Shown: positions 23,566-35,399, counted from the first letter of the stretch. The stretch: DNA of 64,000 nucleotides from Aegilops tauschii subsp. strangulata (GCF_002575655.3 NC_053040.3:358916267-358980266); one strand, 5' to 3'. Notes: a model not told the origin generated them from the letters alone. Translations and numbers: made by a program.

Positions 23566-24050
23566 AGAAGTCCGGAGTTGTAATAAGTTATTAAAGATAA
23601 AAAAGAGGCACAATTCTCGTTAATTAGCTTCGAGCCTTTCGGAATAGTGCAAACTGCACTGCACATAGCTCCGTGCAGTCTACACTATTCCTCAAGGCTT
23701 AAAGCTAAGCAACGTGCAAATGAGCATCGCGCCTCTCCTTCATTGTCTCTGCACTCAGGGCATATAAACCGCTCCTAGTGCCTCTCTCTTCGCGAGGTGG
23801 GACTAAAAAACAGCTTACTAAGAAACTATAGTACCGGTTAATGGCACGAACCGGTACTAAAGGTGCCCGTGGGGCCCCAGCCTGACCATAGCCTAACGCA
23901 GCATCATTAGTACCGGTTCATGACACGAACCGGTACAAAAGGTTGCTCACGAACCGGTACTAATGATCTCCGCCCGCCTAGCCGTTGGAACCGGCACTAA
24001 TGGACACATTAGTGCCGGCTCGAAATCAAACCGGCACTAATGTGCTTCAC
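23566..24050. other. Right flank of the array and degenerate CACTA subterminal region
   Basis: The array decays at about 23565-23590. An inverted pair (TAGTGCAAACTGCACTGCAC against GTGCAGTCTACACTA) follows near 23645-23691. Between 23830 and 24040 there are four pairs of the ACCGGTACTAA-type motif and a variant AACCGGCACTAATG. No gene. Confidence 0.6.
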
Positions 24051-26449
24051 ATTTTGTACCGTTTCACGTGTAGGACTGGTAGTTTGCAAAAACTACTCAA
24101 TTATTGCACTCAGTTTCCTAAAAAATTGTGGTAAAAAACGTGACTTGCAATGCATGCATGCGTGACCAATATAAATGACCAATAAACAACTACTACATGC
24201 ACACAACAATTTAATGCACATTGTAATCTCAACATGTGATGGGGAGCTCTAAATTTGAATTTGAAACTTATAAAACGAAAAAAATTCAAAACAAATAAAC
24301 TGGAAGAGAGGGAATATACCGTACGATGTGTCCCATACGAAACAAGTCCCCTGGTTTGTCACCGCGAAGTGCGGTTAGAAAGGAGCACAACGTCTTCTTA
24401 CTCGTACGGCAACAAATCGGCCGCAGACAGCATGGTTCACCTTTGACCGCCATGTGTAGGGTTCGTGAAAGCAATCGCGATGTCGAACACCACGATGAGA
24501 GTGTAATTTTGGTTGGCGGACGACCTTATCGGGGCTTCCGGGATTGCTATCTTCTTCCATCTCACCGTGGTTCCACCGTAGTACCAATTAGGCGATGGCC
24601 CATTGTGTGGTTGATCCCAATGTTGGACAAAGGTTCTACGGGAACGGTGTCTCCGTTGTATATGTTGTGCAAATTGGTGTTGCTACCCTCCCGTACATAT
24701 GCAAGCCTATCTGCACTAGCACCAAGCCTAACCTGCGAAATAGTGGGCAGCGGGGGAATTAGGAAATGGACACGGAAGTAGTCTTTATAATGCATTTACT
24801 ACGTGATCAAACTCATCACTTACCTGCTCATCGGACAAAATCCGGGTGCCCCTCAACGTCGGCATCTCAAGGGGCGTCAACTTGCAACTACAGCCACGTC
24901 GCGCTGGAGAGACCCCCAAGAAAACATCCTCGTCCTCGAGGACGCATGGCAGACCAACTAGCATGGCCTTCGCCCACGCATATTTACGCACCCTCTTAAA
25001 ATATATGGTGCAAGTACCGCTGAGTCTTGCGGATGTGAGGAAGTCGGAGCGACTTACGATTTGTACCAAAGGATCATCGTCCAAGGTCTCCCAACCTTGA
25101 TGAGGACGAGAAACACCAACGCCTTGCGAATCCATGGCAATGGCGACCAACTGCCTTGTCCCTTGTGGAGCTGGTTTACACGAGAGGAGATGGTAACTGC
25201 AGGGCTTCGTCCCTTCGGAAAGGATGTTCTGCGGGAGCGCACTAGTGCAGTTTATATTTGAGACTAGCAAGAGGCCCATGCGTTGCACGGAACATCAAGA
25301 TGCATTTATATGAGCTGTTTATCTCATGGGAGACGAAGATGAACGAGGGAAGGCCTTATCTGCAAATGTGGAGAGGAGTGCGGGTATCTTTTTGCAAAAT
25401 TGCCATAGTTTGCTTGCTATCCGTCAGATATAGATCGGACGGTCTTTTTTGCAGGATGGAAGGCACACCATCATCACCAACTCTGTTTTTCATAAGAGTA
25501 CTAGCAAGATGCCCGTGCATTGCCTGGAACATCAAGATGCATTTTTTACAAAACACCTGTTGTGATTGACCCATGCGGGAGTAATCCCATGTGTAGAAAC
25601 TAATGATATCTTGAGAAAAAGGAGAGATAAGGTGGGGAGGAGTGGGACGTGGTGGTGATTGGTGGTCAGATTGAGCGGAGGCATGGGGATGGACGATAGC
25701 AGCAGCGGCCACCATGCCAGATTGTTCTAGAGGCTTCCTTTTTTAATTGCTCAACAATGAGGTTGTGGGAGATAAGGATGAACAAGGGAAGGCCTTATCT
25801 GCAAATGTGGAGAGAGGTGCGGGTATATTTTTGCAAAATTGCCGTAGTTTGCTTTTTATCCGTCAGATATAGATCGGACGGTCTATATTGCAAGATGGTA
25901 GGAATACCATCATCACCAACTCAGTTTTTTTATAAGAGTAGAAGTAGATAGATAGATAGATTATTCTTATTATAAGAGTAGAGATAGAGATTAGGGAGCC
26001 GGCGGGTGGTTCTTTGTACGTCACGTTCGCATCCATCCACTTGCCCGGAATTAAAGCACGCACGACATTTACAGCGACTGGGATTAGTTGTTTTCTGGGC
26101 GCATGGACCAACGCGGACTAGCAGACCTGGTCGCCCTTTTTTGAGCACGCCTTCGACAAGTACGTGCGTGACATGGGTGCATGCAAATCTTGCGTGACCA
26201 AACCGTGCGAAGCAGAGCGATAGGCTGTCGAACTGCAGCCTGCATGTTGCAGCCATGTCATCCACACGCAACATAAAGGCCAATTCATACTCCGCTGGAC
26301 TATACTATACTAGTACTATGCATTGTTTGGCACGAAGAACATTCCTTGGAGCTTGTGCTGCAACTGGCATACTCTACAACCCGCTTCCCTTCTCCTTCCT
26401 CTTCCATCGCCCACACACATCCGCGGGAAGCGACCGGTCAACCCTTATA
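24051..26449 (-). repeat. Segmental direct repeat, copy B (uninterrupted)
   Basis: Uninterrupted 2399-bp counterpart of copy A (4173-5961 and 8709-9320). It starts where the CACTA-like block ends and continues at the right into unrelated sequence (TAGGAGTGCTAGG) where copy A meets CACTAGTGCAG. It preserves the empty target site for the solo LTR. The strand given is that of the gene within it. Confidence 0.9.
24562..25135 (-). CDS. Unrecognised two-exon gene, open reading frame intact
   Basis: Exon 1 is 25135-24824 (104 codons from MDSQGVGVSR) and exon 2 is 24732-24562 (VRLGASADRL ... to TGA). The 91-bp intron has CAG|GTAAGT and a CGCAG acceptor, and the phase is 0, giving about 160 residues. 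No domain, signal peptide or membrane helix is recognised. Beyond the stop, another frame reads WYYGGTTVRWKKIAIPEAP and LIVVFDIAIAFTNPTHGG up to a stop near 24409; this looks protein-like, so the real gene may once have been longer and lost its frame near 24570. Expression is not shown. It could equally be a captured gene fragment amplified with the repeat. Confidence 0.5.
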
Positions 26450-26508
26450 TAGGAGTGCTAGGACAAAAAGATGCATGCATGACCACTACAATTTCCCTTA
26501 TCTTATCT

Positions 26509-26777
26509 CTATGAAATAAATGTGGCGTGAAACTCAAAGCCCTTTTGAGTATGAGTATAATGGAAATCATCGTCCTCCTCCGGCTCTGCTTCCTCCGCGT
26601 CATCGTCCTCCTGTTCTGGCTCCGCGTGCTACTCCGTCTCCAACGCCTCCTCGTCCGGCTCTGGCTAGTCCGGACTCCGAAGGCAGGGCGGCTGTGATCC
26701 GGGCTTCGCGCCGCCTCCAGATCAAAGCGCCGCTCTGGCGGGACCATGGCGTATGTCGTTACCTTCGGCTGGGCCAT
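26509..26777 (-). pseudogene. Possible decayed small gene with an acidic C-terminal frame
   Basis: A minus-strand ATG at 26777 in good context (AGCCATGGCC) opens MAQPKVTTYAMVPPERRFDL, downstream of a TATTTAAG at about 26860. The open frame then becomes Arg/Ser-rich, but another frame from about 26660 to 26509 reads as a strongly acidic tail (EPEQEDDDAEEAEPEDDD) with two stops. This suggests a short gene that lost its frame. I do not recognise a family. The evidence is weak. Confidence 0.25.
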
Positions 26778-27179
26778 GGCTATCGGGCGACGACGACTAG
26801 AGAAGAGGCGGCGGGAGGGGAATGAATGCAGCTACTGTTTGGGTTCGCTGTCCGGCTTAAATAAATGCGCACCATCACGTGTACCCGCGGGTGCACAAAT
26901 TGTAACATACGGGTCTGCTTTGGGGGCGTCACGTAACTGGTATGTGTGTGAGATTCTGAGAGATAGAGTACGTGTGTGTGACTCTACTCTTCGCCTCTTC
27001 GGACATGTACTCCACCTTTTGCATCGGGATATAAGTATAATGGTATTACACTTTAGCTTGTGGTTTATGTGGCCATGCTAACGTGGTTGTGTAAAAAAAT
27101 GTCACTTCCTGCTCGTGATTTGCGTTATATAATTATGAGAACTTTGCTAACTACTAAAATAAAGTGGAATTTGTCCATG

Positions 27180-27291
27180 TTATATAAGTAAATTAAGGTA
27201 ATTGTTTATCATACGGGTAAGGTTGGACGAAGGGTGGTAGGAACAAATGCTCCACCTAGAGCATGTTTGTGTGTGAGATGGAGTCTTAATG

Positions 27292-27324
<33 letters not shown>

Positions 27325-29060
27325 AGCAGAGTCTTCGGTGGCGAAAGTAATTTAAGTCTGTGTGGCTTCATCGTAGAGAGGTGATGTGTATGGTAGAGGC
27401 CACCAACAAGGGGGGCGCGAGAGAGAAGAGGCTTGTAAAGAGGGAAGAGAAGGCGTGTGCGCGTGAGAGGAGTCGACATCGAGATAACGTGTTTGTTCGA
27501 GAGACACCGAGGAAGACTAATATACATCGATGGTGCATGTAAGCGGGAATTAAATGAAGGGATGGTCTTATTGGTTTCGGGGATATAGGGGAAGAGTGAG
27601 ATGGGGGTAGCTAGAAGGAGATTGTTAAGTGTGAGTGTGTGTTTTAGAGAAGAGACCCATCCAGGCGGAAGTCATGTGCACACAAGAAGAGAACGATTCA
27701 GTGTGGGGTTAGGGCTGAGGGTAATTAACTATGTATGGAGACATAGGAGACCTTGAACGTGCATGTGCGAGAGGTATACATGTATACGTGGGATGTGTGT
27801 TTGTGCGCGCGCGCATGGTCGAGATAAAAGAAAGAAGACATAAGTCATAAAATCAACGACATGGGAGAGACGGATCGTATGACAATATGCATGCATGTGA
27901 GAGTAGAGGTAAGAAGGCCCGATAATTGAGCATGTGTTTTTGTCTTTAAGAGATAGTGGCGTGGGCTGGAGCATGCATCTGTGGCGAGCTGAGAGAGCGA
28001 GGCACAATGATTGTGCAAAAGAGATCAACCTATAGATGCATGTATAGAGAGACAAATATAGTGTGCATGATAGGAAGCAAGAGTGCGTGCGAGAAAGAAA
28101 GGTTGACGGAGAAACTGAAAATAGATAGAGAGATAGAGATGCTAGCTAGAGGGACATCGGCTAGTTTGTGTGTTAGAGATGACCACCGAGTGGTTCAGAG
28201 GGGTGAAGTTATGTGTGCGTGAGAGAAAGATAAAAAGAGGGCGCATGACTGCATGTAGAGAGAAACATATATAGTGTGCGTGATAGGAAGCAAGAGTGAG
28301 GGCGAGAAAGAAGGTTGATGGAGAAACAGATAAATAGAAAGATAAAGATGAGGGAGATCAGCTAGCTAGTGTGGGTGTTAGAGATAAGAGTCGAGTGGAT
28401 CAGAAGGCTGAGTTATGTGTGTGGGTGTGAGAGAGATAGAGAGAGAGGGTGCATGTGAGTCACATACAAACAAATATTAGAGAGAAATGAGATCCCGAGA
28501 GACGGAGTTTTGTGTTTGCAAGAGAGAAAGATATTTCACAAGGAGAGTGATAGATAGAGAGACATATCAGGAAACACGAGATATCTCTAGTGAGAGAGTG
28601 TGTGTGAGCGACACACAAGGGAATGGTGGAGAGATATGAGACCCTGGGAGACAGAGTTTGCATTTGTGTGTGAGAAATAGATATTTAAGAGGGAGCGTCG
28701 TAGCTTCTCATACCTAAGGAGCGCAAGACTCTGTGTGAGAGGGGGTGTGCGAGTGGCACACAGGGGAATAGTAGAGAGAAATGAGACCCCGGGAGACGAA
28801 GTTTGTGTTTGTGTGAGAGAAAGAGACTTCACAGGGAGAATCATAGTAAGAGACACATAGAAGTGAGCGAGATATACTTAGAGAGAGCTAGAGTGAAGGT
28901 CGAGGGAGAGAGTACCGTCAGTGTGTTACGAAGATAAAAGATCATTGTCGACATGCAAGTAGCACGAGAGATACCCGAGAGATGATGAAGGCGTATAGGT
29001 CTAGACAGAGATATAAGCATGAGTGATAGCTATATGAGACGAATATCTGGATTAAAGGGG
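27180..29060. repeat. Purine-rich low-complexity tract with diverged tandem units
   Basis: Nearly 1.9 kb are dominated by GAGAGA, GTGTGT and AGATAGAG on the plus strand, including a CTCTCT/TGTGTG run at 27293-27322. Two diverged tandem repeats are visible: a ~210-bp unit (about 28044 and 28255, sharing GTGATAGGAAGCAAGAG-type text) and a ~147-bp unit (about 28481, 28631 and 28776, sharing GAGAAATGAGANCCC). No gene is supported. Confidence 0.75.
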
Positions 29061-29640
29061 ATTCAAATATTTAAACTAGAGATCACGACATCGATAATAT
29101 CATAACGAAAATTGGTCTATCAAACATGCATATTCATTTGAATTTGGGGACACGTGTAATGTTATATAGTTTATCAATATTAGTGATCCATATATTCTTT
29201 AATTAGAGACAATGCATGGTTTATATGCAATTAATGTCTAAACGGGATTACACTATATGTTGCGTGTGTCAAACACATTATATGTGTTTGAGAAGTAAAA
29301 AAATCCCGCATGAAACACACATTAATAGACAGTTAGCGAGGAATGCATACATTGGATTTCAACATAAAGTGGTTTCAAATATTTGAAAATCCAAATTAAG
29401 ATGGATCCAGCCTTATGAATCAGAGATCATGCCATCTGTAAACCATAGTTATGTATAAAGGGTGTTGTGCCTTTCAAAGTATATATAAAAATGATGTATA
29501 TAGATTTGTATTCGAATACAAAATGGATCTTGCCCGGAAAAAATACAAACTGGATTCGAATTGAGTTGGCACGGTAAACGTGCACTCTTTCTCTGCAAAA
29601 AATTGAACGAAGCTGGGAAACTCACAGTAAACGCCCGGAA
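29060..29640. other. AT-rich intergenic sequence
   Basis: I see no gene, repeat or known element in this stretch. Confidence 0.4.
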
Positions 29641-30480
29641 CCAAAATCTGCGAGATGGAAATTACTGCCTATCCCTGACACGCAAAGCCTATCGGCTCAA
29701 TTTCTATAGGTTTCGATAGGGGTAGGCTTGTAATTTCACTCAAACATGACATAACCGCCTCCGCCTCTCCACTCCCCGGATTCATACACGGTGGGCGCCA
29801 AAACACAGTTTCTCCTCGGCCGAAATAGCCTCTCACCTCCCTCCCTGATTCATACACGGTGGGTGCCAAAACAAACTCTCCTCGGCCGAAATCTCCGTAG
29901 GCAAATATTCGGTGTATGCGAGATTACCGGCCTATCCCCAACCGACTAATATTGTTGTGATGTAGGCAATTTTAAATGGGGGCTAAGTTTGTAAATTTCC
30001 TCGCATTTGAGACAAGCGCACCCTGAAGACATGGTTCCCCCCTTCCTCTCTCCCTCCCCATTCGTACTCCATGGGTGCCAAAACACCCTCTCCACCGCAG
30101 TCTCCTCCGTCCGCCACCCCATCCACCGCCGTCCTCCTCCACCATGTCGGAGCTGACACCCCGACGCCATCGTCCATTACAAGAGATCAACCTCTCTCAT
30201 CCATGGCTTCGGACCAGGATCCCTGCATCCCGTCCTCTCGCTTCATCCCCACCATCATCCACCTTGCCGGCACCGCTCCTACGACCCTCTCGTCCACCGC
30301 ACCAAGATATTTCCCCCGCCGCCACCATCTACCCTCCTAGATTTTCTTTCACGCTGCCAATAGCCATCGCTACCGCAGCACCATCAAATTCTCAGCAGAT
30401 GCATACATGGCACCGCACCAGAGGCGGTACTCTTTCATATCTGCTCATCTTATTTATGGCAGCAAGAAAATAGATCGCCA
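29640..30480. other. Promoter-like segments in three diverged copies, with an open frame
   Basis: Segments with CATACACGGTGGGNGCCAAAA and CTCCTCGGCCGAAAT recur at about 29780-29823 and 29850-29893; a related CCATGGGTGCCAAAACACCC is at about 30069. Text about a flattened GGTAGGCTTGTAATTTC or GGGGCTAAGTTTGTAAATTT precedes copies 1 and 3. Downstream, a pyrimidine-rich plus-strand frame (30075-30473, Pro/Ser-rich) is open for 132 codons but has no recognisable domain. It may be the first exon of an unknown gene or a relic. Confidence 0.35.
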
Positions 30481-31060
30481 CTGCTTTACTATGATTTCTT
30501 GTCCATCACTTATGATCTTACTTATTAGTTGAAAGCAAACATTGGTTGTGAAGTTGCCTTTGTCCGGTTTGCACCTTCAGAGCCGCCATGGCACGCTCAA
30601 CACTATACTCGCAATGCTTATGGTTTTCCCCTTTTATATTCCACACTAGTTAAATGATAGTAGACTAAATTTCAAAATTGGGTCAGTAGATTTTTTAGAG
30701 CTCACCCGAGTTCGCCGAAGGGAAGGAAGGGGCTCGGGTGGGGATGGTGGTTGTGGGGGCGGTGGCCTGGTGGTGGTGGGGCCTCGCCAAAGGAAAAAAA
30801 CTCAACGCGGGTGGGGGCGGGGTGGGGGTGGGGGTGGCGGAGGAACACAGGCAGTGGGGGGCGGTTCGGCCGGCGGCCCGTGCGATGTTCTGTAGGGGAA
30901 GAATGAGAGACGAGGAAGAAGAAGGGTTAGGAGACGTAGGATCTTCATCCAACTGCCTGAAATGGTCGACTGACCCAAATGATGAAAGTCACGCGACTTG
31001 CATGCAGACATTCCTTTATATTCACTACCAGCATCATAGCTGCTTAGCACTGCTCCTCAA
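30480..31060. other. Intergenic sequence with a G-rich tract
   Basis: No gene is recognised. The G-rich part is listed separately. Open frames here follow base composition. Confidence 0.4.
30809..30837 (+). other. Potential G-quadruplex
   Basis: Five consecutive G-runs of three to five bases separated by single bases (GGG T GGGGG C GGGG T GGGGG T GGGGG) on the plus strand satisfy the usual G-quadruplex pattern with minimal loops. Confidence 0.7.
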
Positions 31061-31066
31061 TCCATC

Positions 31067-32105
31067 AAGCTAAACAACGTGCCACTCATAATTCCAAACT
31101 TGTTGCTTAAATACGAATCTGATATGATGCTGATATTACTAAAACAGATAACGTTTAATTGGTCAGCTAATGTTCTTACTTTACTTTCGAAAATCACATG
31201 TGCCACATATCGAGGGACAGCAGGGAGTTGCATTCCTTATGCGCTCTGGTTCATCATGTGTGGCCAACCAACATTTTATTATCCAAAATCTGCTTGCTCT
31301 TCTTTAGCATGCTCCTCTTATGTTCTTCTTTTGTAAGTACTCTCTCCATACCTAAATATAAGTCTTTGTAGATTTTCCTCCATGGACTACATACGGAGAA
31401 AAATGAGTGAATCTACACTCTAAAATGTATCTATATACATATGTATGTGATCCATTGTGGAATCTCTACAAAGACTTGTATTTAGGAACAGAGGGAGTAT
31501 AATAGTTGTACAATATGTTCTTTGTAGTGAAGAGGAGCAGGGACATTTGCAGTGTACAGGTCTATTCGGTTGCTTGTCATGGACGCTTTCAACTCTTCGT
31601 GTTGGTCTTCATGTCGATTGTCATGGACGCTTTCAACTCTTCATATTCAGTCGTATGTGTCGCCTTTGAGAGTTAGACTGATAGTAATAGTACTGCGCCT
31701 TTAGTTGTAGAGAGCTGGCAATACTAGCACATATATTCCAGCAAGTTCCACTTTCCTGATTTTACTCCTGATGCTTAGGGTTTTCTCATTGTATCTACTC
31801 TATGATCTGCGTAGGTGCTTTGTGTCCTACTAGCAGTTGTCCACCCTTTGAAGCAAAATAACACACCAATCATACGTCCTAAGGTTCTTCAAATATGAAT
31901 GTGATATGATACTAACATTAGCTAATAGAAACACATTTAATTGGTTAGCTAATGCTCCCACTTGAGTTTCCAAATGCATGTGGCCACATATAGAGAGACA
32001 TCATCGAATGGCATTTCTTTGGGCGCTTCTGTTCTTCTTTAGTAAGTACAGTATGTTCCTTGCCAGGAAGGGGATCAGGGACATCTACAGTCGACAGCTC
32101 TATTG
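31067..32105. repeat. Diverged tandem duplication
   Basis: About 31067-31580 and 31848-32105 share order and wording (for example GATATGATNCTNA, TTTAATTGGTNAGCTAATG, TGTTCTTCTTT, CAGGGACAT). Copy 1 contains the Stowaway MITE. A short repeat GTCATGGACGCTTTCAACTC lies between them at 31577 and 31619. No gene is recognised. Confidence 0.5.
31340..31497. mobile_element. Stowaway-type MITE, 158 bp
   Basis: TA target duplications at 31338-31339 and 31498-31499 flank imperfect inverted ends CTCTCTCCATACCTAAATA and the complement of TATTTAGGAACAGAGGGAG. The inside (AAGTCTTTGTAGA ... TCTACAAAGACTT) is also inverted. This is the Tc1/Mariner-derived Stowaway structure; size and text fit the Thalos/Athos group. 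It is non-coding and depends on transposase supplied elsewhere. Confidence 0.88.
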
Positions 32106-32176
32106 GGCCGGTTCTGCTACATGATATCACACTTCGAGCTGGTCTGCCATAATATTCCAGAAATGGTGGGAGCCGC

Positions 32177-32650
32177 TGATGTCTACTACGCAACTTTATT
32201 ATTGTAGACTCGTGTTGGGCCTCCAAGCGCAGAGTTTTGTAGGACAGTAGCAATTTTCCCTCAAGTGGATGACCTAAGGTTTATCAATCCATGGGAGGTG
32301 TAGGATGACGATGGTCTCTCTCAAACAAACCTGCAACCAAATACAAGAAATCTCTTGTGTCCCCAACACACCCAATACAATGGCAAATTATATAGGTGCA
32401 CTAGTTCGGCGAAGAGATGGTGATAAAAGTGTAATATTGATGGTAGAAATATATTTTTATAATCTGAATAAATAAAAACAGCAAGGTAGCAAATAGTAAA
32501 TGGGCACAAAAATGGTATTGCAATGCTTGAAAATGAGGCCTAGGGTCCGTACTTTCGCTAGTGCAATCTCCCAACAATGCTAACATAGTTGGATCATATG
32601 ATTATCCCTCAAAGTGCAATAAAGAATCACTCCCGAGTTCCTATTAGCGG
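32177..32650 (+). mobile_element. 5' part of a Gypsy LTR
   Basis: It starts TGATGTCTACTACGCAAC, a well-known Triticeae Gypsy LTR start, and continues with TTTCCCTCAAGTGGATGACC and CCCAACACACCCAATACAAT. About 470 bp remain before the sequence passes into CACTA subterminal DNA. The LTR tail at 35400-36590 may be the other half. Confidence 0.75.
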
Positions 32651-32659
32651 AGGCCTGCT

Positions 32660-35399
32660 TCCCGCCCATCGTGTAATTGGGTAAGCCAAGGCCCAAAAAC
32701 ATTTCAGCCTATTACTGGCCCGTCAAACAAATGGGCCAATAATGGGCCAATGTATATTACAGCATGCTGTCAGCCCATGATTTGTTCGCCACAATTAAGG
32801 CTCAATCTAGTTCTCAACCTGTTAAAAGTCTATTTAATTTTCCGGCCCAATTAAGGCAAGCAGTTTACTCAGCCTTTTAAAGGCCTGAAACTAATAGTGG
32901 GCCCGATTAAGACTAGACCTAACTAATGTCCCAAGATGGTTGTAGGCCCATGGCTCGACCCGTACTAGCGATTGGTGATTGGCCAGTTTTAGTACCGAAA
33001 TTATTTTTTTATAAACCTAACCTATTGGCTCATTGCACTCTGATCGAAGATTACGACCGTTTCTCAAAGCAACGACATCATAAATAGCAATTAAATTACA
33101 GCATCATGATGAACAATAAACCTAGACTACACAACAAAGAAATTACAGCATATTACATCGCCTCGGCATCAAAGTTCGCCGTCAGTGATAATAAAGGGCA
33201 ACCAGACAGTAGATTCCATAAACTGGGCAGGTCGCCACCAGTGGAAGTAAACAGGCCGACAAAATAATAGATAGAACCGATAGCACTTCAACATAGTTCA
33301 AGAAAGGTTAGCCCAGCCCAGGAGCTGCAGCGCAAGCAGCTTAGCAACCTGATGAGACTACGCTTGTTTGACGCTTACATCCACCAACTTAAGCTGCATA
33401 GCATCAATAGACGTCCTGTACTTATGGTTATCTTGCATAGAGATTGGAGTTCCAGTCGGATTTGAGCGGAAGCTTGTCTTTCTACTTGAATTTCAGACTG
33501 AAGAAGTCGAACAGATTCAGGCGGCGACTTCATCGAGCTTGTGTCACTGAGTAAGTTCGACACTACATCAAGACATGACTTTGTGGTTGTATCCCTACCC
33601 TCAAGATGTGTTGCCTTCTTCTCTGGAATATATGTTAGAGGGGCAAACAATGGGTTCGTCTCACCACTATTGTGGTAGTACTTCCTAGCATTAGTGTTGT
33701 CACCCTGAAACAGAAACAAGTAGGTAGATAATAGGTTTTGCACGTATAAGCATCAGCGCTGTCAATTCATATCATTTCTTTGTCAGAAATAAAGAGACAC
33801 GATTTAAAATAGCATTAACATAATAGGCATTGTTCATAGTTAATACAACAGGAAATGGCATTGTGCAGGAGCGGCCAGCTTCACCATAGCATTGGATTAC
33901 AGATCAAGAACACAAGCATACATGTAGTGCTAAACAACGTATAAGCATGAATGGTGAGTGTATTGACAATTTATACCATTTCAGATTGGTAAATAAAGAG
34001 ACATGATTTAAATAACATTAATATAACATAGCATTGTTCATAGTTGAGACATAGAAGGATATGACATTGTGCTGGAGTTGGTATTTTCACCACACCACTG
34101 GATTACAGATCAAGAACACAAGCATACTCACAGTTCTAAAGAAGATAACTTGCTATGTTTAGTTTAATTTACATGGTATGAATAAGGAACTAGGTTGTAC
34201 AACTAAAGACTGAAATTGAGAAGGACAAACTTATGTTTATGTACTTCTTTGTTATAAGCTTTGAACAAGCAATTTGATACAGACGATAAAATGAACATCA
34301 TTTGCACTCATGGCTTTCCAAATATACACAACAAAGTTTGAAGGCTCGAGGAGGACAAACTTACATTAGGAGTGAAGACCGGCTCTATAAAGCCCTTGTC
34401 CATATTGATGGGGGGGGGGCAATTCAAGAAGTTTACTGTTTGAGCTAGAATGTATACACGAAGACTACGGGCCGTTAAGAGGCCAAAAGTAACTACGGAA
34501 CATAATTAGGTCCAGGTGCAACTCGGGCCTTTAAATGGCCGAAAGTGAAACCGGGGCGAAAGATGCCCATATGTAGACAGGGCCGCTGACAGGCCGAAAC
34601 TAATATCGGGTCAAACTGTTAAACGATCCATTAAGAGGCCGAAGAGCAAATCAGGCCCCCAATGGGCCCGATGGCACAATGGCTCTTAAAGGGCCATATC
34701 TGTTATGGGCCTTAATTTGGCCCAAGAAATGAAAGTCAGTTAACGGGCCGAATCATGTATGGACCGTAATTTGGCCCAAACTATTGTAGGCTGTTAACGG
34801 GCCGGATGTGATATGGACCGTAAACTAGCCCAGAATATTGCAGTCCTTTAACGGCCCGTATCTCATGTGGGCCATAATTTGGTCTAGAAAATGTTAGGCT
34901 GTTAACGGCATTAGATCTGACGAAATCTTGTGGGCCTGTTCCTGGGCCAGCTTTTAAACCTATATGGGCCTCTATTGGGCCGTCCCACGTGTCAACATTT
35001 CATTGGTGATTCTTGTCCAATGGATGTTTGACATCTGTCCCAACGCTGAGCTGACACGTGGATCGTCGGCGAATGAGAATTTTACACGTGGAAAATCACC
35101 ATTGGTCCTGGCTGTTAACGGGTTATTGGATCCAAACCGAAACCCGATAGCTTAACGGTGACCCATTACGGTGGATGCCGCGTGTCGGTTACCCTTGACG
35201 AAAGCACTTCCATGACGCGCCATTTATCTTCATGGAAGTGGACACTTCCGTGATGATAATTTTGGTAATGTCATGGAACACTTCTATGACAGCACAGTTC
35301 ATTCTGTCATAAAATCGTCATGGATATACATGCATGACAGAAAACGCGACCTACTGTGACAAACACGTATCATCACGGAAGTTTATTTTTTTTGTAGTG
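32660..35399 (-). mobile_element. Truncated CACTA element with right terminus at 35399
   Basis: The right end reads TTTTTTTTGTAGTG, the complement of a CACTACAAAAAAAA terminus, and the last ~250 bp are the reverse complement of the left end of the large CACTA at 38922. Both flanks (32660-33000 and 34440-34960) are full of GGCCCATT/TTAACGGGCC motifs. A TnpA-like gene relic lies between. The left terminus is missing, so the element is truncated there. Confidence 0.7.
33360..33704 (-). pseudogene. TnpA-like coiled-coil exon of the truncated CACTA
   Basis: Reading leftwards from an acceptor (TTTCAG) at 33705, the frame gives GDNTNARKYYHNSGETNPLF and then the heptad-like ESVRLLQSEIQVERQASAQI. Near 33430 the better continuation (MQDNHKYRTSIDAMQLKLVD) is in another frame, so a small indel breaks it. 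The layout (C-terminal coiled coil followed by a 3' flank like that at 40280-40550) parallels the gene at 40555-41760. CACTA elements usually encode such a DNA-binding TnpA-like partner of the TnpD-type transposase; the assignment is by analogy. Confidence 0.5.

Larger units (their letters stand above)
9321..24050. mobile_element. CACTA-like block carrying a B3-like gene and a satellite array
   Basis: The left edge is CACTAGTGCAGAACCGG, a CACTA-type terminus, followed by subterminal inverted motifs (TTAGTACCGGTT and AACCGGTACTAA). The same motifs recur at 12378-12535 and 23830-24040, so the outer parts look like one CACTA family. The right edge ends CCGGCACTAATGTGCTTCAC and then repeat copy B begins; a clean reverse-complement terminus (CTGCACTAGTG) is not seen, so the right end is either decayed or truncated. 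No 3-bp target duplication can be shown. The block may be one non-autonomous element or two nested ones; I treat it as one block. Confidence 0.6.
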
